Positions 1 through 4,643 of a stretch of 5,248 nt of DNA are shown here, piece by piece (within the stretch, counting starts at the first letter, position 1; every line of letters starts with the position of its first letter). A program made the position numbers and the translations under genes. The notes beneath the pieces were generated by a model. That model made no database searches. It was not told the DNA's origin and was given only the letters and a program-made list of their open reading frames with translations. The DNA is from an uncultured Bacillus sp. (lineage in GTDB: Bacteria; Bacillota; Bacilli; Bacillales; Cytobacillaceae), in contig CALGSR010000148.1 in NCBI GenBank assembly GCA_937902115.1, positions 1 through 5,248 of the forward strand, given 5' to 3'.

Positions 1-36
1 TTCTATCGTATGAATAATAAGATTCTCAGGGAAAAA

Positions 37-531
37 TTAAAGCTCGATCATATGGTTGACCCGCTCCTCGATCGTTTCCACCGTCGTCTCTAAAGATAAT
101 GCCATTTCTTTAAATAAGATATTTTGAATCATCTGTAACAGACTGCGATCTTGGTCATACAGCCTCTTATTATTTTTCTTATATTCTACACTTTTCCGCA
201 TCAATATATTAGCTATTTTTGCGATTTCATCCCGATCTCCAGTGTTCACAAGTTCCATATATTTTCTGCTCCGCTGTTTCGCATCCTCAATCCAGCCAGC
301 CTGCGGCTCTTTAAAGGTTTGGATTAGTTCTTCTGCTACATCCTTTTCCATTGGCTTAAGCATCACAACTTTATCACTATCAACAGGGATACTAATTTTC
401 AAGCTTGTTTCTCCAAGAGGATGCATCACATAATAGGTTCTTGTCACACCCGCAATCGTTTGTTCACTTATATCATCGATTTGACATAACCCATGTACGG
501 AATAGATAATTATATCTCCAATATCAAACAT
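37..531 (-). CDS. CarD/CdnL-family RNA polymerase-binding transcription factor
   Basis: The 164 aa product matches the CarD/CdnL family (B. subtilis YdeB type). These cytosolic proteins bind the RNA polymerase beta subunit and the upstream edge of the transcription bubble, changing open-complex stability. Residues 1-60 form the Tudor-like RNAP-interaction domain (FDIGDIIIYSVHGLCQI near the start, then a YYVM strand and an IPVDSDK segment). Residues 65-164 form the helical DNA-binding domain, with the family's conserved tryptophan at W80 (AGW-IEDAKQRSRKY), a TGDRDEIAKI turn, and LMRKS and LYDQDRSLLQ helices. Length is normal and the frame is intact. The ATG has an AGAGGAG Shine-Dalgarno 8 nt upstream; another ATG 5 nt earlier is out of frame and too close to it. 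The gene lies downstream of gyrB on the same strand, 222 bp away, and has its own promoter with two copies of the operator also found at gyrB and marR. It is probably an accessory paralog, though the only CarD in view. Family assignment is firm; the role here is inferred. Confidence 0.9.
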   Translation of the reverse strand: MFDIGDIIIYSVHGLCQIDDISEQTIAGVTRTYYVMHPLGETSLKISIPVDSDKVVMLKPMEKDVAEELIQTFKEPQAGWIEDAKQRSRKYMELVNTGDRDEIAKIANILMRKSVEYKKNNKRLYDQDRSLLQMIQNILFKEMALSLETTVETIEERVNHMIEL

Positions 532-556
532 CGCATTTGCTCCTCTTTATCAATTT

Positions 557-571
557 ATCAACTAAATTCAC
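557..571. promoter_or_regulatory. operator carD-O2, at the transcription start
   Basis: The minus-strand core is GTGAATTTAGTTGAT, with one mismatch (third position) to the consensus GTCAAYTNARTTGAY. Its centre is 46 bp from that of carD-O1, and it begins 7 bp after the -10 hexamer, so it would cover the predicted transcription start. gyrB has a second operator in nearly the same place. An additional direct half-site (ATCAATT, 549-555) sits beside it. Confidence 0.5.
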
Positions 572-578
572 AAAATTA

Positions 579-607
579 ATTTTATAATATTCTCTCTTTA
601 TTATCAA
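579..607 (-). promoter_or_regulatory. carD sigma-A-type promoter
   Basis: On the minus strand, TTGATA (602-607) and TAAAAT (579-584) are separated by exactly 17 bp. This predicts a transcript start near 572 and a leader of about 40 nt. The -35 hexamer lies inside a palindromic operator, so a bound repressor would block sigma contact. The same geometry occurs at the gyrB and marR promoters of this window. Confidence 0.7.
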
Positions 608-618
608 TTAAGTTGACA
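602..618. promoter_or_regulatory. operator carD-O1, overlapping the -35
   Basis: Read on the minus strand the core is GTCAACTTAATTGAT (603-617), a near-palindrome with 7 bp arms around one central base. It matches the window consensus GTCAAYTNARTTGAY at every position and differs from the marR operator (4572-4586) at one base. It covers the carD -35 hexamer. The proposed ligand is the MarR protein encoded at 4644-5072; this is inferred. Confidence 0.65.
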
Positions 619-688
619 TATATTGTTGCTTTTATATCAATCTACGGCGACTGAAATCGCATGTGTTCTCGGCCTGCTAACATAAATA

Positions 689-710
689 GAGGATACCCGC
701 AGGAATCCCC
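689..710 (-). other. weak hairpin between gyrB and carD
   Basis: On the minus strand GGGGAT and ATCCTC can pair (one G-T wobble), continued by CC/GG around a TGCG loop after a one-base mismatch. No U-tract follows, so it is a poor intrinsic terminator. Some gyrB transcripts may therefore read through into carD. Nothing else in 619-753 looks like a terminator. Confidence 0.25.
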
Positions 711-753
711 TTGTCATTTAAAATTCTACTTTTCTAGTAAAAACAAAGCCCTA

Positions 754-2706
754 TTAAACATCAAGGTTTTGTACATATAAGGCGTTTTTTTCAATAAATT
801 CGCGACGTGGTGCTACCTCTTCACCCATCAACATTCTTACCGTTTCATCAGCCAGCTGTGCATCCTCCACATGTACCTGGAATAAGGTTCTTGTTTCCGG
901 ATTCATCGTCGTTTCCCATAACTGCTCCGGATTCATCTCTCCAAGTCCTTTATAACGCTGCAAACTTGGTTTCGGTGATGGTGGCAGCCCGGCTAAAACT
1001 TGTTCAAGCTGCTGATCATTATAGGCATAAAGAATTTTCTTCCCTTGCTGTATTTTATACAATGGCGGCTGGGCTATATAAATATAGCCTTGTTCAACGG
1101 CCTGAGGCATATAACGATAGAAGAACGTTAACATCAATGTTCGGATATGCGCTCCGTCTACGTCGGCATCTGTCATAATGACGATTTTATGGTATCTCGC
1201 CTTCGATAGATCAAATTCCTCGCCAATACCGGTTCCAAATGCTTTAATCATTGTCCCGATTTCTGCATTATGAAGCGCCCGATCTACATTTACCTTTTCC
1301 ACGTTAAGAATTTTTCCCCGCAGTGGCAAAATCGCCTGGAAATGGCGGTCCCGCCCTTGTTTCGCCGACCCGCCTGCCGAGTTTCCTTCGACAATAAATA
1401 ATTCACAAATGGCTGCATCTTTAGATGAACAATCTGCTAATTTTCCCGGTAGAGTGGATACTTCCAAGGCACTCTTTCTGCGCGTTAACTCACGTGCTTT
1501 CTTAGCAGCTGAACGTGCCTTTGCTGCCGTTAAGCTTTTGTTTACAATCGTTTTTGCAGCAGCGGGGTTTTCTAACAAGAAGGTTTCCAGCTTTTCCGTT
1601 ACAATCGCATCTGTAATCGCTCTGACCTCTGAATTTCCTAGTTTCGTTTTCGTTTGTCCTTCAAATTGCGGATTAGGATGTTTAATAGAAACAATCGTAA
1701 TTAAGCCCTCTCGAACATCTTCACCGGAAAAATGGGCTTCATTTTCTTTCACTAAGTTAGCTTTTTTTGCAAAATCATTGATTAAGCGGGTTAAAGCGGC
1801 TTTAAAACCTGATTCATGTGTACCGCCTTCATGAGTATGAATATTGTTCACAAAGGAATAAACTTCGCTGTCATAGCCTTTGTTATATTGCATCGCAATC
1901 TCGACGGAAATTTCCCGGCGCATACCTTCCATATAGATCGGCTCTTCATGTAGAGCCTCTTTCTTTCTACTTAAATATTCAACAAAAGAGCGGAGTCCCC
2001 CTTCATAATGGTATTCCTCACGCTTCCCTTCGCCGCGCTTATCTTCAATGGTAATCAAAAGGCCTTTATTTAAGAACGCAAGCTCTCGCAAACGCTCTGA
2101 TAGGATACTATAATCATATGAGCGTGTTTCTGTAAAAATTTCAGGATCCGGTACAAAGTGAATCTGTGTGCCAGTTTGTTCGGTCTCCCCAATAACCTTT
2201 AAATCGGCCTCGGGAACCCCGCGTTTATAAGTTTGATAGTGAATCTTGCCATCACGATGGATGTAAACTTCAAATTGAATGGAAAGTGCGTTAACAACAG
2301 AAGCACCTACTCCATGTAATCCGCCGGATACTTTATATCCGCCGCCGCCAAATTTACCCCCAGCATGTAGGACGGTTAAAATGACTTCTACAGCAGGCCT
2401 GCCTTCTTTTTCATGCATTCCAACCGGAATCCCACGGCCATTATCTGTGACAGTAATGCTGTTATCTTCCTCGATTACAACGTTTATTTCATCACAATAG
2501 CCGGCAAGCGCTTCATCAATACTATTATCGACAATCTCCCAAACTAAATGATGAAGACCTCTTGAGGCGGTTGAACCAATATACATCCCCGGGCGTTTTC
2601 GAACAGCTTCAAGGCCCTCTAATACTTGTATTTGACTGGCATCATAGGTGTTGTTTGGATTTTCCAGTTTGTCTATTGCCACGTAATCACCTTCAGTTTT
2701 CTTCAT
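754..2706 (-). CDS. gyrB: DNA gyrase subunit B, orphan paralog with EGN variant TOPRIM motif
   Basis: This is a GyrB-type subunit of ATP-dependent type IIA topoisomerase (650 aa from this ATG, probably 642 from a GTG; B. subtilis GyrB is about 638). GyrB hydrolyses ATP and, with GyrA, introduces negative supercoils. In the GHKL ATPase domain (about 20-235) I see catalytic E57 and N61 (WEIVDNS), DNGRGIP at 88-94, the lid GGLHGVG at 128-134, and R151, equivalent to E. coli coumarin-contact R136. The transducer domain has QTKTKL with K353, the ATP-sensing lysine. The TOPRIM domain has catalytic E440 and metal-binding D513/D515/D517 (TDADVDG). QRYKGLGEMNPEQLWETTM and the C-terminal LYVQNLDV are GyrB hallmarks, and HHLVWEIVDN favours GyrB over ParE. 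Oddity: the usual EGDSAGG reads EGNSAGG (N442, codon AAC at 1381-1383), equivalent to E. coli D426N. Neighbours are carD and an unknown gene, not recF and gyrA, so this is a second copy that presumably pairs with a GyrA encoded elsewhere. Transcription starts from an operator-flanked promoter. Confidence 0.95.
   Translation of the reverse strand: MKKTEGDYVAIDKLENPNNTYDASQIQVLEGLEAVRKRPGMYIGSTASRGLHHLVWEIVDNSIDEALAGYCDEINVVIEEDNSITVTDNGRGIPVGMHEKEGRPAVEVILTVLHAGGKFGGGGYKVSGGLHGVGASVVNALSIQFEVYIHRDGKIHYQTYKRGVPEADLKVIGETEQTGTQIHFVPDPEIFTETRSYDYSILSERLRELAFLNKGLLITIEDKRGEGKREEYHYEGGLRSFVEYLSRKKEALHEEPIYMEGMRREISVEIAMQYNKGYDSEVYSFVNNIHTHEGGTHESGFKAALTRLINDFAKKANLVKENEAHFSGEDVREGLITIVSIKHPNPQFEGQTKTKLGNSEVRAITDAIVTEKLETFLLENPAAAKTIVNKSLTAAKARSAAKKARELTRRKSALEVSTLPGKLADCSSKDAAICELFIVEGNSAGGSAKQGRDRHFQAILPLRGKILNVEKVNVDRALHNAEIGTMIKAFGTGIGEEFDLSKARYHKIVIMTDADVDGAHIRTLMLTFFYRYMPQAVEQGYIYIAQPPLYKIQQGKKILYAYNDQQLEQVLAGLPPSPKPSLQRYKGLGEMNPEQLWETTMNPETRTLFQVHVEDAQLADETVRMLMGEEVAPRREFIEKNALYVQNLDV
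2680..2693 (-). promoter_or_regulatory. ribosome binding site favouring a GTG start for gyrB at 2682
   Basis: The upstream ATG (2704-2706) has no recognisable Shine-Dalgarno; the preceding bases are GTTCATTCAAAAGT. Codon 9 is GTG (2680-2682) and is preceded by AAGGTGA (2687-2693), whose AAGG core ends 7 nt before it, an excellent distance. Starting there gives 642 aa with 12 residues before the conserved YDASQIQVLEG block, closer to B. subtilis GyrB (7 residues). The GTG is therefore the likelier start; the longer frame is kept as the outer limit. Confidence 0.6.
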
Positions 2707-2724
2707 ACTTTTGAATGAACGTTA

Positions 2725-2739
2725 GTCAACTTAGTTGAC
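2725..2739. promoter_or_regulatory. operator gyrB-O2, at the transcription start
   Basis: GTCAACT and AGTTGAC form a perfect 7-1-7 palindrome centred at 2732. It is 45 bp from gyrB-O1 and begins 6 bp past the -10 hexamer. No -35 is needed here, so its TTGAC content is not explained by a promoter element, which supports a real protein-binding site. Spacing and position match carD-O2. Confidence 0.7.
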
Positions 2740-2745
2740 AATTTA

Positions 2746-2774
2746 ATTTTACAGTAAATTCATCATAATGTCAA
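2746..2774 (-). promoter_or_regulatory. gyrB sigma-A promoter, near consensus
   Basis: On the minus strand a perfect TTGACA (2769-2774) and TAAAAT (2746-2751) are separated by 17 bp. The predicted start is near 2739, giving a leader of about 57 nt to the GTG or 33 nt to the ATG. Such a strong promoter on an accessory gyrB suggests tight repression at rest. The -35 lies inside operator gyrB-O1, and gyrB-O2 covers the start point. Confidence 0.8.
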
Positions 2775-2788
2775 TTTAATTGACATTA
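2766..2788. promoter_or_regulatory. operator gyrB-O1, 23 bp perfect palindrome over the -35
   Basis: The arms TAATGTCAATT and AATTGACATTA are perfect over 11 bp each, around a single central T at 2777. It is the longest and most symmetrical copy of the operator family in the window and contains the gyrB -35 hexamer. One 17-mer within it also fits the minimal GlnR/TnrA core TGTNA-N7-TNACA, but the other copies do not, so the shared local operator is preferred. Confidence 0.7.
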
Positions 2789-2865
2789 AATAGTTCTTTC
2801 ATGTATAATTAAAATTTTTCCACCTACAATGATAAAGAATCGTTTGTAGCAACAATATTTCACAG

Positions 2866-2922
2866 ACCAAAGAAAAGGACAGATGGTGTTGACATTCTAC
2901 ATCATCTGTCCTTTTCTTTGGT
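2866..2922. terminator. bidirectional intrinsic terminator, very long stem
   Basis: The arms (2866-2885 and 2903-2922) pair perfectly over 20 bp, extended inward by one G-T and three further pairs (2886-2889 with 2899-2902) around a 9 nt loop. The GGACAGATG/CATCTGTCC core is preceded by AAAGAAAA and followed by TTTTCTTT, so it gives a U-rich tail on both strands. It begins 3 nt after the stop codon of the unknown gene ending at 2926 and insulates it from the gyrB promoter. Confidence 0.85.
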
Positions 2923-2925
2923 TAA

Positions 2926-3354
2926 TCAACTATTTTCACGTCGATAGGCTTCAAGTTCCATTTGATCCATCCTGTTAAAATAACGCCCCATATTTTTTCG
3001 CAATAATATTTGAATTTCATTAATCAATTCCTGTGGTTCACCTGGTTCATCAAATTCAAACTTGTCTTGAACAAGTTTCCTGCTTATCTGCAAAGAAAAT
3101 GGGTTTTCTTTTGTCGTGATCCCAGGCATAATCCCTTGTAAAACGATAATCTCACTGTTATCCTCATTAGCTTTGAAAGGGATACCAGCATCCCAAAGCA
3201 AAAAGCTGCCATACTGCTCTTCCATTTGTTCCATGATGACATAAGATTCCGTCATCGCTTTCTCCGCATCCTGAAACCATGCACTCCTGCCAATGCTTTC
3301 ACCCGTAACAGCGTCACCGAATTTAACTTGATAGGCAATCTTCACACTTTTCAC
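2926..3354 (-). CDS. hypothetical protein, unrecognised family
   Basis: I do not recognise this protein. It is 142 aa from the GTG at 3352-3354, but 139 aa from the better GTG at 3343-3345. It is soluble-looking, with no signal peptide, membrane segment or cysteine. A beta-like start (VKIAYQVKFGDAV) is followed by a glutamate- and methionine-rich helix (DAEKAMTESYVIMEQMEEQYG, residues about 29-49), a hydrophobic middle (EIIVLQGIMPGI), an acidic FEFDEPGEPQE linker and a C-terminal charged helix (LINEIQILLRKNMGRYFNRMDQMELEAYRRE). No catalytic motif is apparent. Codon usage and an intact frame with a strong Shine-Dalgarno and a terminator 3 nt after the stop show a real gene. It lies upstream of gyrB on the same strand but is separated by a terminator, and its promoter has no copy of the local operator, so it is probably not part of the gyrB/carD/marR regulon. 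Confidence 0.75.
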   Translation of the reverse strand: MKSVKIAYQVKFGDAVTGESIGRSAWFQDAEKAMTESYVIMEQMEEQYGSFLLWDAGIPFKANEDNSEIIVLQGIMPGITTKENPFSLQISRKLVQDKFEFDEPGEPQELINEIQILLRKNMGRYFNRMDQMELEAYRRENS

Positions 3355-3360
3355 TCCTCT
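3343..3360 (-). promoter_or_regulatory. ribosome binding site placing the unknown gene's start at 3345
   Basis: AGAGGAG (3354-3360) overlaps the first possible GTG (3352-3354), so that codon cannot be its partner. The next in-frame GTG, at 3343-3345, lies 8 nt downstream, an ideal distance. The protein therefore most likely starts MKIAYQVKFG and has 139 residues. Confidence 0.65.
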
Positions 3361-3445
3361 ATATAAGTTTAATACATCTCTTTAATAGCGGTTTCATTTC
3401 ATTTGAATGTCTAAAATCCATCTCAATAAACGAGGCTTTTTTCAT
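3359..3445 (-). CDS. possible 28 aa leader or remnant ORF
   Basis: An ATG at 3443-3445 opens 28 codons ending in TAG at 3359-3361, giving a peptide beginning MKKASFIEMDFRHSNEMKPL and ending LLKRCIKLI. The stop overlaps the Shine-Dalgarno of the following gene, an arrangement that would permit translational coupling. Against it, no clear ribosome binding site precedes the ATG, the ORF is short enough to occur by chance, and I know no family match. It could be a leader peptide, a decayed gene tail or noise. Confidence 0.2.
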   Translation of the reverse strand: MKKASFIEMDFRHSNEMKPLLKRCIKLI

Positions 3446-3499
3446 CTTAAAATACTACTATGAATCACTCTCTAAAATCTGAATCTATTCTTATTTCAC

Positions 3500-3505
3500 A
3501 TTATA
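3500..3505 (-). promoter_or_regulatory. possible -10 element for the unknown gene
   Basis: The minus strand reads a perfect TATAAT here, about 155 bp before the unknown gene's start. The hexamers 17-18 bp upstream (AGCTAT, AAGCTA) are poor -35 matches, so this is only a weak candidate. No palindrome of the gyrB/carD/marR type is nearby. Confidence 0.25.
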
Positions 3506-3675
3506 ATATTTTGCACTATGAATAGCTTGTTAAATGCTCATACAAAATGATTCAAGCGCATCATTTTCGGCCTTAGCATTTACGCCTTCTGTATACATCA
3601 TCCTGAGCTAATATGAAAAATGAAGAAACCGCTCAATTGCTCTAATCAAGCCATTTCAAATTTTCCCATGAACGC

Positions 3676-3717
3676 AAAAAGAAACCATTCGAAAAAATAC
3701 ACTTACGAATGGTTTCT
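3676..3717 (-). terminator. intrinsic terminator after the MFS remnant
   Basis: The arms AGAAACCATTCG (3680-3691) and CGAATGGTTTCT (3706-3717) pair perfectly over 12 bp around a 14 nt loop. On the minus strand the stem runs straight into a T-tract (TCTTTTTG, reaching 3676). It lies about 60 bp past the transporter stop codon. On the plus strand no T-tract follows, so it acts one way. Confidence 0.75.
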
Positions 3718-3778
3718 GAAATAATCAAATAATTGATCAAGCAAGCGCGCAATAATGGTGAGCACCGAGGCAGCATGA

Positions 3779-4285
3779 TTAATTTCGTACAGGTTCGGTT
3801 GCTATCACCGCAGATGTAGATTTTTCCTTCACTGCGCTTGGCTTTTTCATGAAAATCGAACAAATTACTGCAAGGACTGAAATCCCTGTTATAAAGTAGA
3901 ATGCATATTTTATGACGGTAGCCAGAATTTCACCTTGAGCGGCATCTGGAGTACTTGCGGCAAAGTTTGCCTGTCCAGCAGTAAACAGCGTAATTGAAAT
4001 AGCTGTACCTGCTGCTCCAGCTAATGAAATGACAAGTCCGCCAATGATTAACTGACGAGTGGAGAACCATTTCATTAAAAGTGCTGAAATTGGCACTAAA
4101 ATTGCCAATGTTAATAGATACCCTGTTGTCAGCCACTGAGCTGTAGCCGCTGTAATTGAAAATTGCCCCATAATATCCGTTAATGCCATATTTAAAGCTG
4201 TTTCACCAAATAATCCGATAAAAGCACCTAGCATTAAGATCGCTGCCATTAGTTTTGGACTTTTTACTTGAATTTGTGTACCCAT
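3779..4285 (-). pseudogene. DHA2-family MFS drug transporter with large internal deletion
   Basis: The 168 aa frame begins as a typical 14-helix DHA2 (EmrB/LmrB-like) proton-coupled drug exporter: TM1 at about 12-34 (LMLGAFIGLFGETALNMAL), then ITAATAQWLTTGYLL, TM2 at about 50-70 (LVPISALLMKW) and STRQL leading into TM3. From about residue 88 it jumps to what resembles the family's C-terminal end (GAAGTAISITLFTAGQANFAAS, then a last helix at about 127-146 and a basic tail MKKPSAVKEKS). Full-length members have roughly 470-500 residues, so about 300 are missing without loss of frame; the junction lies near 4010-4030. The Shine-Dalgarno (AAAGGGG, 8 nt before the ATG) and terminator are intact, so a short membrane protein could still be made, but it lacks the central substrate-binding helices and should not transport. 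It is divergent from marR, the usual layout for a MarR-repressed efflux gene. A functional small membrane protein is possible but less likely. Confidence 0.75.
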
Positions 4286-4472
4286 AAAACTATCCCCTTT
4301 TTTCGTAAATATAATGATATAATTTCAAGATAAATAGTAGACAATAGCAAAGAAATGCTTCAAATTGTTTGACCAATTCGAATTTCACTCTGTATTTATC
4401 GTTTTAAAAAGTAATCTTCATGATGGAAGCTATCACCACATTTTGCCCATTTTCCATAACACGCCCTTATCC

Positions 4473-4490
4473 ATACCAACTGGTTTGTAT
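4473..4490. promoter_or_regulatory. TetR-type operator-like palindrome
   Basis: ATACCAAC and GTTTGTAT form an 18 bp inverted repeat with 7 of 8 positions paired around a central TG. The pattern ACCAACTGGTT resembles operators of TetR-family repressors of drug pumps in Firmicutes. It is unlike the GTCAAY operators in this window. No TetR gene is present, and it sits about 190 bp from the transporter start and 155 bp from marR, so its target is unclear. Confidence 0.35.
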
Positions 4491-4571
4491 AGAATAGCAG
4501 ATATTTTTCCTAGAATTCAAGATTTCCTTTTGTAAATTTTTATGAAGCCCTTTAATAGCTAATCAAAACAC

Positions 4572-4586
4572 GTCAACCTAATTGAT
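4572..4586. promoter_or_regulatory. marR operator, overlapping the -35
   Basis: GTCAACCTAATTGAT has one mismatch to the consensus GTCAAYTNARTTGAY and differs from carD-O1 at a single base. It includes most of the marR -35 hexamer, in the same register as at gyrB and carD, which suggests that MarR represses its own gene. Unlike those genes, marR has no second copy past the -10, so autorepression may be weaker. Confidence 0.6.
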
Positions 4587-4610
4587 CATTTCTTAAATAT
4601 CTTGTAAAGT
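4582..4610 (+). promoter_or_regulatory. marR promoter
   Basis: TTGATC (4582-4587) and TAAAGT (4605-4610) are 17 bp apart. The predicted start is near 4617, leaving a leader of about 27 nt. The hexamers are weaker than those of gyrB but have identical spacing and the same relation to the operator. Confidence 0.6.
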
Positions 4611-4643
4611 AAAAGGCGATGAAAACCGAAAGGGGTAAAACGG

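Larger units (their letters stand above)
3446..3778. other. intergenic stretch without a supported gene
   Basis: These 333 bases separate the unknown gene from the MFS remnant. They hold the weak -10 candidate at 3500-3505 and the transporter's terminator at 3676-3717. Short frames are present, for example 23 codons at 3530-3601 on the minus strand, but none has a ribosome binding site. No tRNA, structured RNA or insertion-sequence end was recognised. Confidence 0.5.
4286..4643. other. divergent intergenic region between MFS remnant and marR
   Basis: These 358 bases hold the marR promoter and operator on the right, a TetR-type palindrome in the middle (4473-4490) and a poorly defined transporter promoter on the left. 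One weak transporter candidate on the minus strand is TTTGAA (4359-4364), 17 bp, TCTACT (4336-4341); its -35 overlaps a degenerate TCAA-N5-TTGA core (4360-4372). No gene is supported here. Confidence 0.5.

Noticed and set aside
242..433. 63-codon plus-strand frame opposite carD
   Set aside because: It lies wholly inside the carD gene on the other strand, and its translation resembles no protein.
807..2500. Several plus-strand frames of 73-141 codons opposite gyrB
   Set aside because: They are antisense shadows of a highly conserved gyrB frame, without ribosome binding sites or recognisable protein features.
754..2706. ParE (topoisomerase IV) instead of GyrB
   Set aside because: HHLVWEIVDN, SGGLHGVGASVVNAL with IHRDGKIHYQTYKRGVP, and the C-terminal block match Bacillus GyrB more closely than ParE; ParE has HHLVYEIVDNSVDE.
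2769..2785. GlnR/TnrA nitrogen-control box (TGTNA-N7-TNACA) in the gyrB promoter
   Set aside because: Only this copy fits; the gyrB-O2, carD and marR copies each break the outer bases while keeping the inner YTNAR and TTGA, so a single different regulator explains all five sites better.
2824..2849. CTACAA/TTGTAG inverted repeat between the terminator and gyrB promoter
   Set aside because: Only 6 bp arms with a 14 nt loop in AT-rich sequence; expected by chance and upstream of the gyrB -35.
3530..3601. 23-codon minus-strand frame (MMYTEGVNAKAENDALESF...)
   Set aside because: Composition looks protein-like, but no Shine-Dalgarno, no homology known and too short to support.
3724..3740. ATCAAATAATTGAT as another MarR-type operator
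   Set aside because: Spacing between TCAA and TTGA is 4, not 5, the inner bases differ and it lies downstream of a stop codon, not at a promoter.
3642..3863. 73-codon minus-strand frame overlapping the end of the MFS remnant
   Set aside because: It overlaps the transporter in another frame and runs through the terminator stem at 3680-3717; no credible start or family.
3930..4136. 68-codon minus-strand frame within the MFS remnant
   Set aside because: Out-of-frame shadow of the transporter with an arbitrary composition. It was considered as evidence of a frameshift but does not continue transporter homology.
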